A stretch of DNA of 64,000 nt from Bacteroidales bacterium (GCA_900766825.1 CAAFWU010000017.1:1-64000); one strand, 5' to 3'. Counted from the first letter of the stretch, positions 52,801 through 62,199 are shown. The notes: a model not told the origin generated them from the sequence alone. Numbers and translations: made by a program.

Positions 52801-54209
52801 CCGTCTCCACCGACCTCCGAGCCTTTGTAGGCAACATGGTGGCCCCCTATGTGGCCTACGCTGCCGAGCAGAACATTGTCCTCAATGTCTTCTATCGCAT
52901 TGCCTGCCCCATTGTTCGCTTCGACCCCGATGCCATCAGCAAGATTCTCTCCAACCTGCTCTCCAATGCCATCAAATACTCCGATGGGGCCCGACGCATC
53001 GACCTCTTTGTGTGCCAAATCCTACGCGACGAAGCCCTCTGGACCTACATATGCGTGCGCGACCGAGGTCGAGGCATACCAGCCGATCAGGTCGATAAGG
53101 TTTTCGACCGTTTCTATAGGGCCAAGAGTCTCAACACTCCCGAGAGCCTCTCTTCGCAGAGCACAGGCATAGGTCTCTATTTGGTCAAAAACATTGTTAC
53201 TCAGTGCAATGGCGAGGTCTATGCTCGCAACAATCAGGCAGGAGGTCTCTCTATGCGCGTCTTCCTGCCCACGCCCTCTGGCTCCGCACCCGCCGTGACT
53301 GATGTTGCAAATGCCAGTGACAATGCAGATGCCCTTAACCCACAGGCTCAGCCTCATGACTCTGCCAATGCAACTGGTTCCGTCACCACCATTGTCTCCG
53401 ACACCCAGACCGACCTCGGCTCCAACCCCATGATAGGTCCCGATGCCCAAACAACCGACCGCCTCACCGTGCTTGTGGTCGACGACTCGGCCGACATGAG
53501 GTTCTATATCCGCTCCATCCTCTCGCCCTACTATCGTGTCATAGAGGCCAAAGATGGTGTGATGGGCCTTACCGCCTTGGCCGAGAACGATGTTGACTTC
53601 ATCATTGCCGACCTCATGATGCCCATTATGGATGGTCTGGAGTTCGCTCGCAAGGTCAAAGCCGACTTTGCCTATTCCCACACCCCAATACTTATCCTCA
53701 CGGCTCAGACCAGCAACATCTTCCAGACCGAGAGCTACCGCATTGGTGTGGAGAGCTACCTCCATAAGCCCTTCGATGAGGATATGCTTCTGGCTCGCAT
53801 TCAGGGCATTATATCGTGCCGACGCAATGACCAGAAGAAGTTCCTAACTTCGCTGGACACTGCCGACTTGAACATAGCGGGCGTGAGCGACGACCAGCGT
53901 TTTGTGGAGCGAGTGACCAACTTTGTCAAGGCACACTTTAGCGACCCCGAGTTCTCTATCGATGACATTGTGTCCGAAATAGGTTGCTCCAAGAGCATGC
54001 TACACAAGAAGATGCAGAGCATTATGGGTCAGGCCCCTGGCAACTTCATTAGAACCTATCGTCTCAATGTGGCTCGTGAGATTTTGGCCAGTAAGAACAA
54101 CAGCCTCAACGTGAGCCAAGTGGCCTACGAGGTGGGCTTTAACGATCCCAAATATTTCAGCCGCTGCTTTGCCAAAGCCTTTGGCTATCCTCCTTCTATG
54201 ATTAATTAA
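49818..54209 (+). CDS. Hybrid two-component system sensor/regulator (HTCS)
   Basis: 1463 residues in one chain: signal peptide (1-32); two beta-propellers of repeats (LWVGTECGL, LWVGTNLGL, VWLGIIEGG, LWVGTWGGG, LWMGTSIGV, VWVTTNNGL) up to about 700; a Y_Y_Y domain (FQYRLDGFDDRWL); one membrane span at about 832 (FYLVLLVVAVLIIRVVF); coiled coil; HisKA with phospho-His in NVSHELRSPLTL (about 930); HATPase; receiver (VLVVDDSADMRFY, Asp in IADLMMP, about 1216); C-terminal AraC domain (1377-1463). It should sense a glycan fragment outside and switch a polysaccharide locus. No SusC/SusD genes are close, so its target lies elsewhere. Confidence 0.95.
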   Translation: MCHNNIGFGFRSFVIRLCALFFFVALGQGNLLAISTYWQSHVIRHLGQNEGLPYNLVDDICTDSDGFVYLATGGGGLLRYDGYSFVPFSRSTHADFPSDFVFAVAADQNGILWVGTECGLALVDPRQHSILPLKLNSEASERDSVNLSQLKCSVSHIVIDDQNHAWVATTHSIVCLELADDGTLSVVGQADFTDGITALQSTQRGVAVALGAQLYIATLDRHHHMSIRPFEHSIPNRSALVINCLMESNGFLWVGTNLGLFRINSATGANQAFYHSDADPTTLTQNHITDIATDADGRIVVATLKGLNVFVHSNASFERVTQDDDVPGNALCSNFINCLHSTPQGLWVGTDVSGADFISPMTLELANTTTDNICGIKKNQAKGQVSTIRPVNAIEEDADGTVWLGIIEGGLARRQRGAQDFELFNIQNHGLCHNSVSALALDNAGQLWVGTWGGGLDVVNRTAPSCPVTRHYAGSANDLSFLSSDFIGSLKYDPINQGVWVGTIHGIEFIDAKGNICHPIPSDAFKDMNGALGADIDSKGLLWMGTSIGVFVIDLHTMVAGGNAVTYKQISHKLNDPNVTGDPRITFVYHSTQQQKLFVCTNGMGLFVHSDADPDDQWDVYDASNGLANNCAVSVAEDTDGNVWVTTNNGLCLLNTSSGIIRTFSHADGLLSDCFYWNAAHSSLSKGRVLLGSLSGLTEVGALRANSAFMSKRPPVITRLFVNNQEVVPSPDGVIDQSIEQTEAISIHEADKSFAVQFSSFNFVDPSSVLFQYRLDGFDDRWLTVPKGQNMVQYTSLQPQDYTLRIRYATSDGTWSNERTLDITVRPFLYRSPWFYLVLLVVAVLIIRVVFRFRLRYVEESRKLLKEQVKERTAELEAQKDSLEQQRAELEQKNQKLIDQNNYITQQKENILEMTAKIQRLSIDKLQFFTNVSHELRSPLTLISGPCRRALSLSTQPEVTEQLQLIDRSAHILLETVNQLMDFRRVDSVGVQVHPVSTDLRAFVGNMVAPYVAYAAEQNIVLNVFYRIACPIVRFDPDAISKILSNLLSNAIKYSDGARRIDLFVCQILRDEALWTYICVRDRGRGIPADQVDKVFDRFYRAKSLNTPESLSSQSTGIGLYLVKNIVTQCNGEVYARNNQAGGLSMRVFLPTPSGSAPAVTDVANASDNADALNPQAQPHDSANATGSVTTIVSDTQTDLGSNPMIGPDAQTTDRLTVLVVDDSADMRFYIRSILSPYYRVIEAKDGVMGLTALAENDVDFIIADLMMPIMDGLEFARKVKADFAYSHTPILILTAQTSNIFQTESYRIGVESYLHKPFDEDMLLARIQGIISCRRNDQKKFLTSLDTADLNIAGVSDDQRFVERVTNFVKAHFSDPEFSIDDIVSEIGCSKSMLHKKMQSIMGQAPGNFIRTYRLNVAREILASKNNSLNVSQVAYEVGFNDPKYFSRCFAKAFGYPPSMIN

Positions 54210-54233
54210 TTAGGTGGGGGGCGCATAAATAAA

Positions 54234-54271
54234 CCGACGAGCGATAAGCCACACAACTTATCGCTCGTCGG
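54234..54271. terminator. Terminator between HTCS and hrpB
   Basis: CCGACGAGCGATAAG (54234-54248) pairs exactly with CTTATCGCTCGTCGG (54257-54271), loop of 8, with T-rich sequence after it. It serves two convergent genes. Confidence 0.85.
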
Positions 54272-54302
54272 TCGTTTTATATCCTTACGTCAAGTAAGTA
54301 AT

Positions 54303-57008
54303 CTATTGTTTTTTGCGCGCCACACCCCTCACGGCGTCGGCCTCTAGTGGGTTGTCGGGCCACGAGTGTTTGGGGTATCGGCGTTTGAGTTCTTTGCGCA
54401 CCTCGAAGTAGGTGTTCTCCCAAAAACTATGCAGGTCTTGCGTCAGCTGCACGGGCTTGTAGCCAGGCGAGAGGAGCTCCATCAGCACGGGGCGTTGCCC
54501 ATTGTCCACCCGTGGGGTCTCCCTCATTCCAAAGCACTCTTGCAGCCTCACGCGGAGCACTGGGGCTGTGGCCTCGGGCCGATACTCTACACGTATTTTG
54601 CTTCCCGTGGGCACCTCTATGCGTTCGGGTGCCAGCCTGTCCACGGCCATCTGCTGTTCGTAGGTGAGGCGCGATGCCACCACTTGCGCCATGTCAATCT
54701 TCTTTAGCTCCGCCACTGTTTGAGCCTTGCCCATGAAGAGGGGCAGCCACTCGTGGGCCGATGCCTTCAATGCCTCGGTGCTCACATCGGGCAACTCCAT
54801 CTCGGGGTGCCATAAGCTCACGGCACCTATGCGTTGCTGAATGTTCACAACCTCATCGGCACCAAAGTCCATAATACGTTCGCCTTCGCGCACCACGGCA
54901 TCGCATATGGCATTTCTTACTTCGTCGGCTGGCACGTTTTGCAGTGGTCGGCTGCCCAAGATGAGCGAGCCAATCCTTAGCTCTCGTTGGGCCACAATGC
55001 CGCCGCGGCGTATGTCCCACGTAACCACATCGCGCTCGCGCACCATGCTCCGTAGGTCTCGTGGGTCCAGAGCCGAAGCCATAAAAATTTTGCCAATGCC
55101 ATTGGGACCACTTTGGGTGTTTACTTCGGCAGCCACAATCCAAGGTTCGGCACTCAGGTCGTCGTGGCGTCCCATCTGGGCCATGTCGCCGCTCGAGAGC
55201 ATGTAGAGCCCGGGTTTGCCTTCGCGAGCCGAGGCTATGCGCTCGGGGTAGGCGGCGGCCAGCAAATAGCCAATGTCTGCCTTGTCGAAACTGCTGTTGT
55301 CCTCCAGTGTCCCCCCTCGTTTTGTCTGTTGGTCGGTATCAGCAGTCAGTCGGCGATACTGCTCGGCAATCTTAGCAATGCGGTCCCACGCACGCCATTG
55401 ACCTCCGTGCCCGCCCATGGGACTACGTTCCTTTTGAGCTTGAGCCCTATGTTTGCGCAAGGCATCGATGCGGAGGGCTATGTCGCAACCCACCGCGCTT
55501 TCGTTCTGGCCTGCAAAGCCACCATGCTGTCCTTGCTGCCCTTGCTGCCCTCGTTGGTTCTGCTGTGCCAGAGGGTCCTTCTCCTCCAATATGGCAGCAA
55601 TGTCGGCAGCCAAGGTCTGCTGTTGGGCGTTGTGAGCCATGAGCATCATTTGTGCCATGCGGGGGTGGCAAGGCAGGTGGCTCAGTTCGCGACCGTGGGG
55701 TGTTATGCTGCCCTGCTCTTTGGGGTTATCGCTGTCGCTTAGGGCCCCCAGCATGGTCAGCAGACTTTGGGCTTGCGCTACATGACCCTTGGGTGGGGGA
55801 GTGAGCCAAGCCAGACGCATGGGGTCGCGTTCGCCCCACGCGGCAATGTCCAGCACCATTGGGGCCAAGTCGGCAGTCTCAATCTCGGCACGGCGGTTGG
55901 GCTGCATGCGGTGCTGCGTGGCGACCGTCCAGAGGCGGTAGCAGATGCCAGGGGCCACACGTCCTGCGCGACCTGCTCGTTGGTCGGCCATGTCCATGCT
56001 TATGCGCACGGTCTCCAGATGGCTCATGCCATTTTGGGGGTCGAAAATCATTTGGCGGCATAGACCCGAGTCTATGACTATGCGGACGCCCTCGATGGTG
56101 ACAGATGTCTCGGCAATGGGTGTTGCCAGCACCACCTTGCGTTCGCCAGGGCGGCTGGGGCTTATGGCCATGCGCTGTTCGCGTTGCGAGAGCATGCCGT
56201 AGAGGGGCATTATGTGTGTGGAACCCAATTTGTTGGCCAGTTGGCTTTGGCATCGGCGTATGTCGGTTTCGCCAGGCAGAAAGGCCAGAATGTCGCCCTC
56301 GTGCTGGGTGTGGGCCTCAACAATGCGGCGAGCCACAAGGTCGGCACATGTGGCGGGTTCGGCTTGGCTGTCGGTGTCGGGTGCCAGACGGATGTCTACA
56401 GGAAACATGCGACCTTGGCTCGCAATAAGTTTGGCACTTAGGTCGCGGCAGAGGGCGGTGGTCTCTATGGTGGCGGACATTATGACAATGCGGAGGTCGG
56501 GGCGCAGCACTTGCTGCACCTCGCGGGCCAAGGCTAAGGCCACGTCGGCATTTATGCTTCGCTCGTGGAATTCGTCGAAGATGATTACGCTTACGCCCTC
56601 CAGCGTGGGGTCGGTTACAAGGCGGCGGGTCAGAATGCCCTCGGTGACCACCTCGATGCGGGTGGCCGAGCTTAGGCAGCGGTCGAAACGTACGGCGTAG
56701 CCCACGGTGCGACCAACCTCTTCGCCAATCAGGTGGGCCATGCGTTCGGCAATCTGACGGGCGGCCAAGCGGCGGGGCTCGAGCATTATTATTTTGCCAT
56801 TGGGGTCGGGGCGGTCGTTATGGCTCTCGTTATCTGCGTCTTTGGGACTTTCGCTCAGACCTTGCAGAATGGTTAGGGGCAGCAGGGTGGATTTGCCAGC
56901 TCCAGGGGGGGCTGTTATAATTAGTCGGTTGTCGGACCTCAGGGTTGTGTTTACGCTCTGGGCTATGTTGTAGGCTGGCAGACTCTGGGCCTCGTCGCTT
57001 ATCTTCAT
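54303..57008 (-). CDS. hrpB: ATP-dependent RNA helicase HrpB
   Basis: 901 residues. DEAH-box order: Walker A APPGAGKST (33-41), DEFHERS in place of DEAH (about 147), SATIE, then the helicase C motifs (LPGETDIRR, TPIAETSVTIEGV, QRAGRAGR) and the HrpB-type C-terminal domain (SPGYKPVQLTQDLHSFWENTYFEVRKELKRRYPKHSWP). Helicase role in bacteria is poorly known. Near 450-560 there is a Gln/Gly-rich insertion (NQRGQQGQQGQHGG). Single gene, upstream neighbour on the same strand 46 bp away. Confidence 0.94.
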   Translation of the reverse strand: MKISDEAQSLPAYNIAQSVNTTLRSDNRLIITAPPGAGKSTLLPLTILQGLSESPKDADNESHNDRPDPNGKIIMLEPRRLAARQIAERMAHLIGEEVGRTVGYAVRFDRCLSSATRIEVVTEGILTRRLVTDPTLEGVSVIIFDEFHERSINADVALALAREVQQVLRPDLRIVIMSATIETTALCRDLSAKLIASQGRMFPVDIRLAPDTDSQAEPATCADLVARRIVEAHTQHEGDILAFLPGETDIRRCQSQLANKLGSTHIMPLYGMLSQREQRMAISPSRPGERKVVLATPIAETSVTIEGVRIVIDSGLCRQMIFDPQNGMSHLETVRISMDMADQRAGRAGRVAPGICYRLWTVATQHRMQPNRRAEIETADLAPMVLDIAAWGERDPMRLAWLTPPPKGHVAQAQSLLTMLGALSDSDNPKEQGSITPHGRELSHLPCHPRMAQMMLMAHNAQQQTLAADIAAILEEKDPLAQQNQRGQQGQQGQHGGFAGQNESAVGCDIALRIDALRKHRAQAQKERSPMGGHGGQWRAWDRIAKIAEQYRRLTADTDQQTKRGGTLEDNSSFDKADIGYLLAAAYPERIASAREGKPGLYMLSSGDMAQMGRHDDLSAEPWIVAAEVNTQSGPNGIGKIFMASALDPRDLRSMVRERDVVTWDIRRGGIVAQRELRIGSLILGSRPLQNVPADEVRNAICDAVVREGERIMDFGADEVVNIQQRIGAVSLWHPEMELPDVSTEALKASAHEWLPLFMGKAQTVAELKKIDMAQVVASRLTYEQQMAVDRLAPERIEVPTGSKIRVEYRPEATAPVLRVRLQECFGMRETPRVDNGQRPVLMELLSPGYKPVQLTQDLHSFWENTYFEVRKELKRRYPKHSWPDNPLEADAVRGVARKKQ

Positions 57009-57053
57009 CTTTTTCTGTGGGGTGGGGGTGTCGTCTCGGGAGGGTATGTCTCT

Positions 57054-58169
57054 CTATTTCATAAGCTTATGCACGCCTTCGCGCCACTCTTCGGGAGTTA
57101 CACCCACAATGCGACCAAAGTAGATTTTCATCTCCTCGGCACTGGAGTAGCCCACCTGATGGGCAACGTCCTCAATCTTGGCTTGAGGGGTGCGTATCAG
57201 AATCTCTTGGGCATCGTGTATGCGGAGCCGATTGATATGCTCGCGAAACGTGCAGCCAAACTTATGGTTGATGACCTTGGAGAGCATGGGGCAGGGAACA
57301 TCCATCTCCTCCGATATCTGCTCAATGGTCACGCCAACCTTGCGGTATCCCTTGCGGTCGCGCCATTCGCCGAGGCGACTTATGGCCTCCTCGGTCTCAC
57401 CAAACGAGGGTAGCTCCTTTTCGGACCATACGGTGGCCACGGACACGTCTACCTCCGATGCGTGGTGGATAAGGGCATAGCTGTCGCGGAAATTGAGTAT
57501 GCTGATGCCCAAAAAGATGTAGCTGACGAGGCAAACGATGGCGTAGATGGCGTTGACCTCAACACTAAGCACCGACGCAATGGGGCTAAAGAGACCTACG
57601 GCCACAAAGCAGAGGACCGATGTGCGTATGCCGCGCATGCTCTGAGCCACGTCATCTGAGTAGAAGTTATCTATCTTAATTACAATGCGATGGTAAGTCT
57701 TAGCAATGCGACCCGCATAGTAGGCAATGAAGATGCCCCATAGTCCCACCACTATGCCGAAGAGGATGTCCGATATCAATCCGTCCTCTATGATGGCCGT
57801 GGCCGTTACGGCAGCAGCCGAAATGACCCAAAGTGCCATCTCGTGTTGTTTGCGGAGGGTGCGGTCGTTGCGGTCGTCGATAAGGGAGAGAACCGACCAC
57901 GAGAACATGGCCGCCACGGGTGTGTAGGTGGTCACGTCGAGCACGGTGCACCACTTGCTGCCGCCCAACCCTACCATATTCAGCAACATGCTGCACACAA
58001 AGTTGAAAGCTATGGTGCCAAAGACCCCTGCCATGTAGTGTACCGAACGGCGGTATGGGCTGTATTGCGCTGTCTGATTAATATGTTGACAAGCCATGGT
58101 TACGCACAAGGTGAGCAACACACCCACGCCCAAGCTCAAAACCAAGTAGTATATCAAGTCCCAATTCAT
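57054..58169 (-). CDS. Membrane-anchored AraC-family regulator
   Basis: 371 residues. The first 215 have about six to seven membrane spans (DLIYYLVLSLGVGVLLTL, VFGTIAFNFVCSMLLNMV, VAAMFSWSVLSLI, MALWVISAAAVTATAI, LFGIVVGLWGIFIAY, VLCFVAVGLFSPIASVL). The C-terminus (about 280-371) is an AraC double helix-turn-helix (VTIEQISEEMDVPCPMLSKVI, KIEDVAHQVGYSSAEEMKIYF). It binds DNA while sitting in the membrane, so a ligand or membrane state is probably sensed. Targets unknown. It may be cotranscribed with hrpB. Confidence 0.85.
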   Translation of the reverse strand: MNWDLIYYLVLSLGVGVLLTLCVTMACQHINQTAQYSPYRRSVHYMAGVFGTIAFNFVCSMLLNMVGLGGSKWCTVLDVTTYTPVAAMFSWSVLSLIDDRNDRTLRKQHEMALWVISAAAVTATAIIEDGLISDILFGIVVGLWGIFIAYYAGRIAKTYHRIVIKIDNFYSDDVAQSMRGIRTSVLCFVAVGLFSPIASVLSVEVNAIYAIVCLVSYIFLGISILNFRDSYALIHHASEVDVSVATVWSEKELPSFGETEEAISRLGEWRDRKGYRKVGVTIEQISEEMDVPCPMLSKVINHKFGCTFREHINRLRIHDAQEILIRTPQAKIEDVAHQVGYSSAEEMKIYFGRIVGVTPEEWREGVHKLMK

Positions 58170-58193
58170 ACGTGTGAGTTAATTTCACTTTGG

Positions 58194-58232
58194 CAAATAT
58201 AGCTACAATTTATCGTCTTATTTGTATTTTTG
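58194..58232. promoter_or_regulatory. Divergent promoter elements (AraC-like / alaS)
   Basis: TATATTTG on the minus strand (plus 58194-58201) lies before the AraC-like gene, and TATTTTTG on the plus strand (58225-58232) before alaS; both fit TAnnTTTG. Clear -33 boxes are missing. Confidence 0.5.
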
Positions 58233-58370
58233 CAATCTAAACAGTTTCCTTTCGCAATAAGTTAACCCTTTTCTGTCAGATATGTGTTTACGTCTCTTAA
58301 TTACGTACTTCTGACAACATTTGGGGGCAACTCATTATTAGAAACCATCTACATCATATAGTAAAATAAA

Positions 58371-61010
58371 ATGACTGCCAACGAAGTTCGTCAAAGCTTC
58401 TTGGACTTCTTCGCATCGAAGGGTCACAAGATCGTCCCCTCGGCCCCCATGGTCATCAAGGGCGACCCCACGCTGATGTTCACCAACGCGGGTATGAACC
58501 AGTTTAAGGACATCATCCTGGGTAATGTGCCCATCACGGCCAATCGTGTTGCCGACTCGCAAAAGTGCTTGCGCGTCTCTGGCAAACACAACGACCTTGA
58601 GGAGGTGGGACACGACACTTACCACCACACCATGTTCGAGATGTTGGGCAACTGGTCCTTCGGCAACTACTTTAAAGAGGACGCCATAGCCTTTGCATGG
58701 GAGTTCCTCACCGAGGTTATCAAGCTGGACAAGGATCGCCTCTACGTAACCATCTTCGAGGGTGCGACCGATGAGGGTGTGGCACGCGACGAGGAGGCCT
58801 ACAACGCTTGGGCCCAGCACGTTAGCCCCGACCGCATAATCGATGGCAACAAGCACGACAACTTCTGGGAGATGGGCGACACGGGCCCATGTGGTCCCTG
58901 CTCCGAGATTCACATTGACATGCGCCCAGATGAGGAGCGTAAGCAGGTCAGTGGCCGCGACCTCGTTAATAAGGACAACCCCCAGGTCATTGAGATCTGG
59001 AACCTCGTCTTCATGCAGTATAACCGTAAGGCCAATGGTCAACTCGAGCCCCTCCCCAATCACCACGTGGACACTGGCATGGGCTTCGAGCGCTTGGTGC
59101 GTGCCGTTCAGCATAAGACCTCAAACTACGATACCGACGTCTTCACACCCCTGCTCGATAAGATTGCCGAGCTCAGTGGCGTGAAGTATGGTGCTGCCGA
59201 GAAGACCGATGTGGCCATGCGCGTAATGGCCGACCACATCCGAACCATTGCCTTCTCCATAACCGACGGTCAGCTCCCAAGCAACAACAAGGCTGGCTAC
59301 GTCATCCGCCGCATCCTCCGCCGTGCCGTGCGCTACAACTACACCTTCCTCGGCGGCAAAGAGACCACCCTCTACAAACTCGTGCCCACCCTCGTGGAGA
59401 CCATGGGCGGTGCCTACCCCGAACTCAAGGCCCAGCAGGAACTCGTAACCAAGGTCATCAAGGAGGAGGAGGAGAGCTTCCTCAAGACCCTTGCCACAGG
59501 CATCAACATGCTCGGTGGCATCATGGCCGACGTAAAGAAAAAGAACGGCAACACCGTGAGCGGTCGCGTAGCCTTCGAACTCTATGACACCTACGGTTTC
59601 CCCCTCGACCTCACCGAACTCATCCTCCGCGAGAACGGTCTGCAGACCGATGTTGAGGAGTTCAACCGCGAGATGGCTGCCCAAAAGGACCGTGCCCGTA
59701 ATGCCACAGCCATCGAGGCTGGCGACTGGGTAACCCTCGACCCCAAGGCCGACAAAGAGGACTTCCTTGGTTACGACCAACTGGAGGCCGACGTCCACAT
59801 TGTTCGCTATCGCAAGGTAAAGGCCAAGAACAAGGAGCAGTTCCAAGTTATCTTCAACGCCACCCCATTCTATGGCGAGAGCGGTGGTCAGGTGGGCGAC
59901 ACTGGTACCATAACCGACGCCTCGGGCAAGGTAACCAAGGTCATCGACACCATCAAGGAGAATAACCTCATCACCCATATCTGCGCCGAGCTCCCCGCCG
60001 ATGTTGAGCATCCTGTCCATGTGGCTGTCGATGTCCATCGTCGTCAGCTCATTGCCAACAACCACTCTGCCACCCACCTTCTGCAGGAGGCCCTCCGTAC
60101 CGTGCTGGGCAGCCATGTGGAGCAGAAGGGTTCATTTGTAACCGCAGACTCTCTGCGCTTCGACTTCAGCCACTTCCAAAAGGTAACCGACGAGGAGTTG
60201 GCTCAGGTGGAGAAACTCGTCAACCAAAAGATACGCAGCAACATGCCCCTCGAGGAGCAGCGCGCCATGCCCATTGAGGAGGCCCGTAAGCTCGGTGCCA
60301 TGTCGCTCTTTGGCGAAAAGTATGGCGACAAGGTCCGCGTTGTTAAGTTCGGCACCTCTGTTGAGTTCTGTGGTGGCACCCACGTTCAGGCCACAGGCTG
60401 CATAGGTTTCTTCAAGATCATTGCCGAGAGCTCCGTATCCGCTGGCGTGCGCCGTATCGAGGCCATCACGGCCGACGGTGCCGACCGTTTCGTCAACGGC
60501 TTGGTTGAGACCATACGCGATCTGGGCGAGGCACTCAAGGGCAGCAAAGATCTCCGCAAGAGCATAGAACAGTTGGTTCGCAACAACACCAAGCTGCAAG
60601 AGAAGGCCGAGACCATGATGACCAGCATCATTGCCGCCGAGAAGGAGAGCCTAAAGCGCGATGCCGAGACCTTTGGCAGCCGTGTCCTCATCGTCTCCGA
60701 GGTCAAGCCCATCTTTGCCGAGAAGCTTCGCGACCTGGCCTATCAGCTCCGTGGCGAGTACGACGAGGCGGTCATTGTACTCGGCTGCACAGTGGAGGAT
60801 AAGCCTCAGCTGCTCATCCTCATCACCGACAATCTGGTCAAAGAGCTCGGTCTCAACGCTGGCGTAACCATTCGAGACGTTGCCAAGTTCATCCAAGGCG
60901 GTGGTGGTGGTCAGCCCTTCTTCGCAACCGCAGGTGGCAAGAACCCCGCTGGTCTCGAAGCCGCCCTCCGCGAAGCACGCTACTTCTTTGCTTCCAAACT
61001 CAAGGCCTAA
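58371..61010 (+). CDS. alaS: Alanyl-tRNA synthetase
   Basis: 879 residues, normal length. Catalytic class II domain (MTANEVRQSFLDFF, SAPMVIKGDPTLMFTNAGM, GMGFERLV), tRNA-recognition region, editing domain with zinc-site motifs HSATH and CGGTHVQATG (about 565 and 670), and C-Ala domain ending in GGGGGQPFFATAGGKNP. It charges tRNA-Ala and clears Ser/Gly mischarges. Divergent from the AraC-like regulator, with its own terminator. Confidence 0.97.
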   Translation: MTANEVRQSFLDFFASKGHKIVPSAPMVIKGDPTLMFTNAGMNQFKDIILGNVPITANRVADSQKCLRVSGKHNDLEEVGHDTYHHTMFEMLGNWSFGNYFKEDAIAFAWEFLTEVIKLDKDRLYVTIFEGATDEGVARDEEAYNAWAQHVSPDRIIDGNKHDNFWEMGDTGPCGPCSEIHIDMRPDEERKQVSGRDLVNKDNPQVIEIWNLVFMQYNRKANGQLEPLPNHHVDTGMGFERLVRAVQHKTSNYDTDVFTPLLDKIAELSGVKYGAAEKTDVAMRVMADHIRTIAFSITDGQLPSNNKAGYVIRRILRRAVRYNYTFLGGKETTLYKLVPTLVETMGGAYPELKAQQELVTKVIKEEEESFLKTLATGINMLGGIMADVKKKNGNTVSGRVAFELYDTYGFPLDLTELILRENGLQTDVEEFNREMAAQKDRARNATAIEAGDWVTLDPKADKEDFLGYDQLEADVHIVRYRKVKAKNKEQFQVIFNATPFYGESGGQVGDTGTITDASGKVTKVIDTIKENNLITHICAELPADVEHPVHVAVDVHRRQLIANNHSATHLLQEALRTVLGSHVEQKGSFVTADSLRFDFSHFQKVTDEELAQVEKLVNQKIRSNMPLEEQRAMPIEEARKLGAMSLFGEKYGDKVRVVKFGTSVEFCGGTHVQATGCIGFFKIIAESSVSAGVRRIEAITADGADRFVNGLVETIRDLGEALKGSKDLRKSIEQLVRNNTKLQEKAETMMTSIIAAEKESLKRDAETFGSRVLIVSEVKPIFAEKLRDLAYQLRGEYDEAVIVLGCTVEDKPQLLILITDNLVKELGLNAGVTIRDVAKFIQGGGGGQPFFATAGGKNPAGLEAALREARYFFASKLKA

Positions 61011-61034
61011 AGCCTTTGGTGAAACATAATAACA

Positions 61035-61081
61035 TAGGCGACGCCTACCAGTCTTTTGGGTGGGCGTCGCCTATTTTTTTT
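61035..61081 (+). terminator. Terminator after alaS
   Basis: TAGGCGACGCC (61035-61045) pairs exactly with GGCGTCGCCTA (61063-61073), followed by eight Ts. Confidence 0.9.
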
Positions 61082-61147
61082 TCGTCGAAGTGAATTGTAG
61101 GACTGCTCTCAGTTGACGTAATGGTATTGGTACGTTAACCGTGACCC

Positions 61148-62116
61148 TTACATTAGTTTTCTAACACTCTCAATATCAACATTGAGAATTGCTGCAACAC
61201 TCTCTGGCGGCACACCATTCTTTAGGAGAGCACTGATGGCATTATTCGCCATCGCTTCACTCTTCGTCTTTATCGCTTCGTTCTCTGCTTTTATTTGCTC
61301 ATTCTCAGTCTTTATTTTAGCATTTTCCGTCTTATACTCCTCAATTTGAGCGTCTTGGTAATCAAACTCCGATAATATCTCGCTCTCAATTTGCATGGTG
61401 TGCAACATACTGGGGGAGGCTGAACCTTCCAACAAACGCTTCTTTACTGTTTCGTACCCACTGTCGTTAATGATTTCTGTTGAATCGGGTACAGTTATTA
61501 GTCTTCTGTTCTCTGGCACAACGTTTCGCTGGTCGAATATGCTAAGTATTCGCTCGGTAGCATTGCGTGGCTTTGGGGCAAGGCGTGGTATCTGCACAAT
61601 TATGAGGTCGTGCGTAAGGCTACGTATGAAATCACCTTTACCACTATCTTCTATTGGTTTCCCATCGAAGTCCGTCATGGTGTTGCCCCTGCAGTAGATA
61701 ATAGGCTCTTCTGTCTCTGATATTTTATATCCCAAAAGATAGATAGCCACAATGTGCATAGGCGTCTCGCCATCCTGACATAGGTTCTTGTCGTTGCTAT
61801 ATTGCCCACCCAAATATTTACGGAAGCGAATAAGTTCCGACTTAAGCCAAACCTTTTGTAGTTCAATGCATACGTCCTCCTCTTGACCATCATCCAAAAC
61901 AACGGTGGCAGCATAATCCAGTCGGTAAACATTCAACCCGTTGGAACTGGTATCGGGTCTAACGTTGATGTTATCGATACTCTCTTGAGGACGTTGCACA
62001 AGTTTCACCACCTGCCTCTTGAGTAACCTTGAGAGCAGGACACGGGCTGACTTTTCATCCTCCATTAGGAATTTAAAAGAGCTATCGAATATGGGATTCA
62101 GAACATTCATTATCAA
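61148..62116 (-). CDS. Rpn-family PD-(D/E)XK nuclease with heptad-repeat tail
   Basis: 322 residues. MNVLNPIFDSSFKFLMED at the start and the site with YRLDYAATVV (Asp) ... DVCIELQKV (Glu, Gln-Lys) match Rpn/PDDEXK_2 proteins, once called transposases and linked to recombination-promoting DNA cutting. The C-terminal segment is a heptad repeat (KTENAKI, KTENEQI, KAENEAI, KTKSEAM), a coiled coil, then NALLKNGVPPESVAAIL-type helices. Such tandem 21-bp units can change copy number. Met3 is an alternative start. Accessory, AT-rich context. Confidence 0.88.
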   Translation of the reverse strand: MIMNVLNPIFDSSFKFLMEDEKSARVLLSRLLKRQVVKLVQRPQESIDNINVRPDTSSNGLNVYRLDYAATVVLDDGQEEDVCIELQKVWLKSELIRFRKYLGGQYSNDKNLCQDGETPMHIVAIYLLGYKISETEEPIIYCRGNTMTDFDGKPIEDSGKGDFIRSLTHDLIIVQIPRLAPKPRNATERILSIFDQRNVVPENRRLITVPDSTEIINDSGYETVKKRLLEGSASPSMLHTMQIESEILSEFDYQDAQIEEYKTENAKIKTENEQIKAENEAIKTKSEAMANNAISALLKNGVPPESVAAILNVDIESVRKLM

Positions 62117-62199
62117 TTGCCTTTAACCACAACTGTAAATATAGCAAAAAGAATTGCATATCCTATTTCTGTTTCATTTTCTCTATTCAACCCTTTGCA

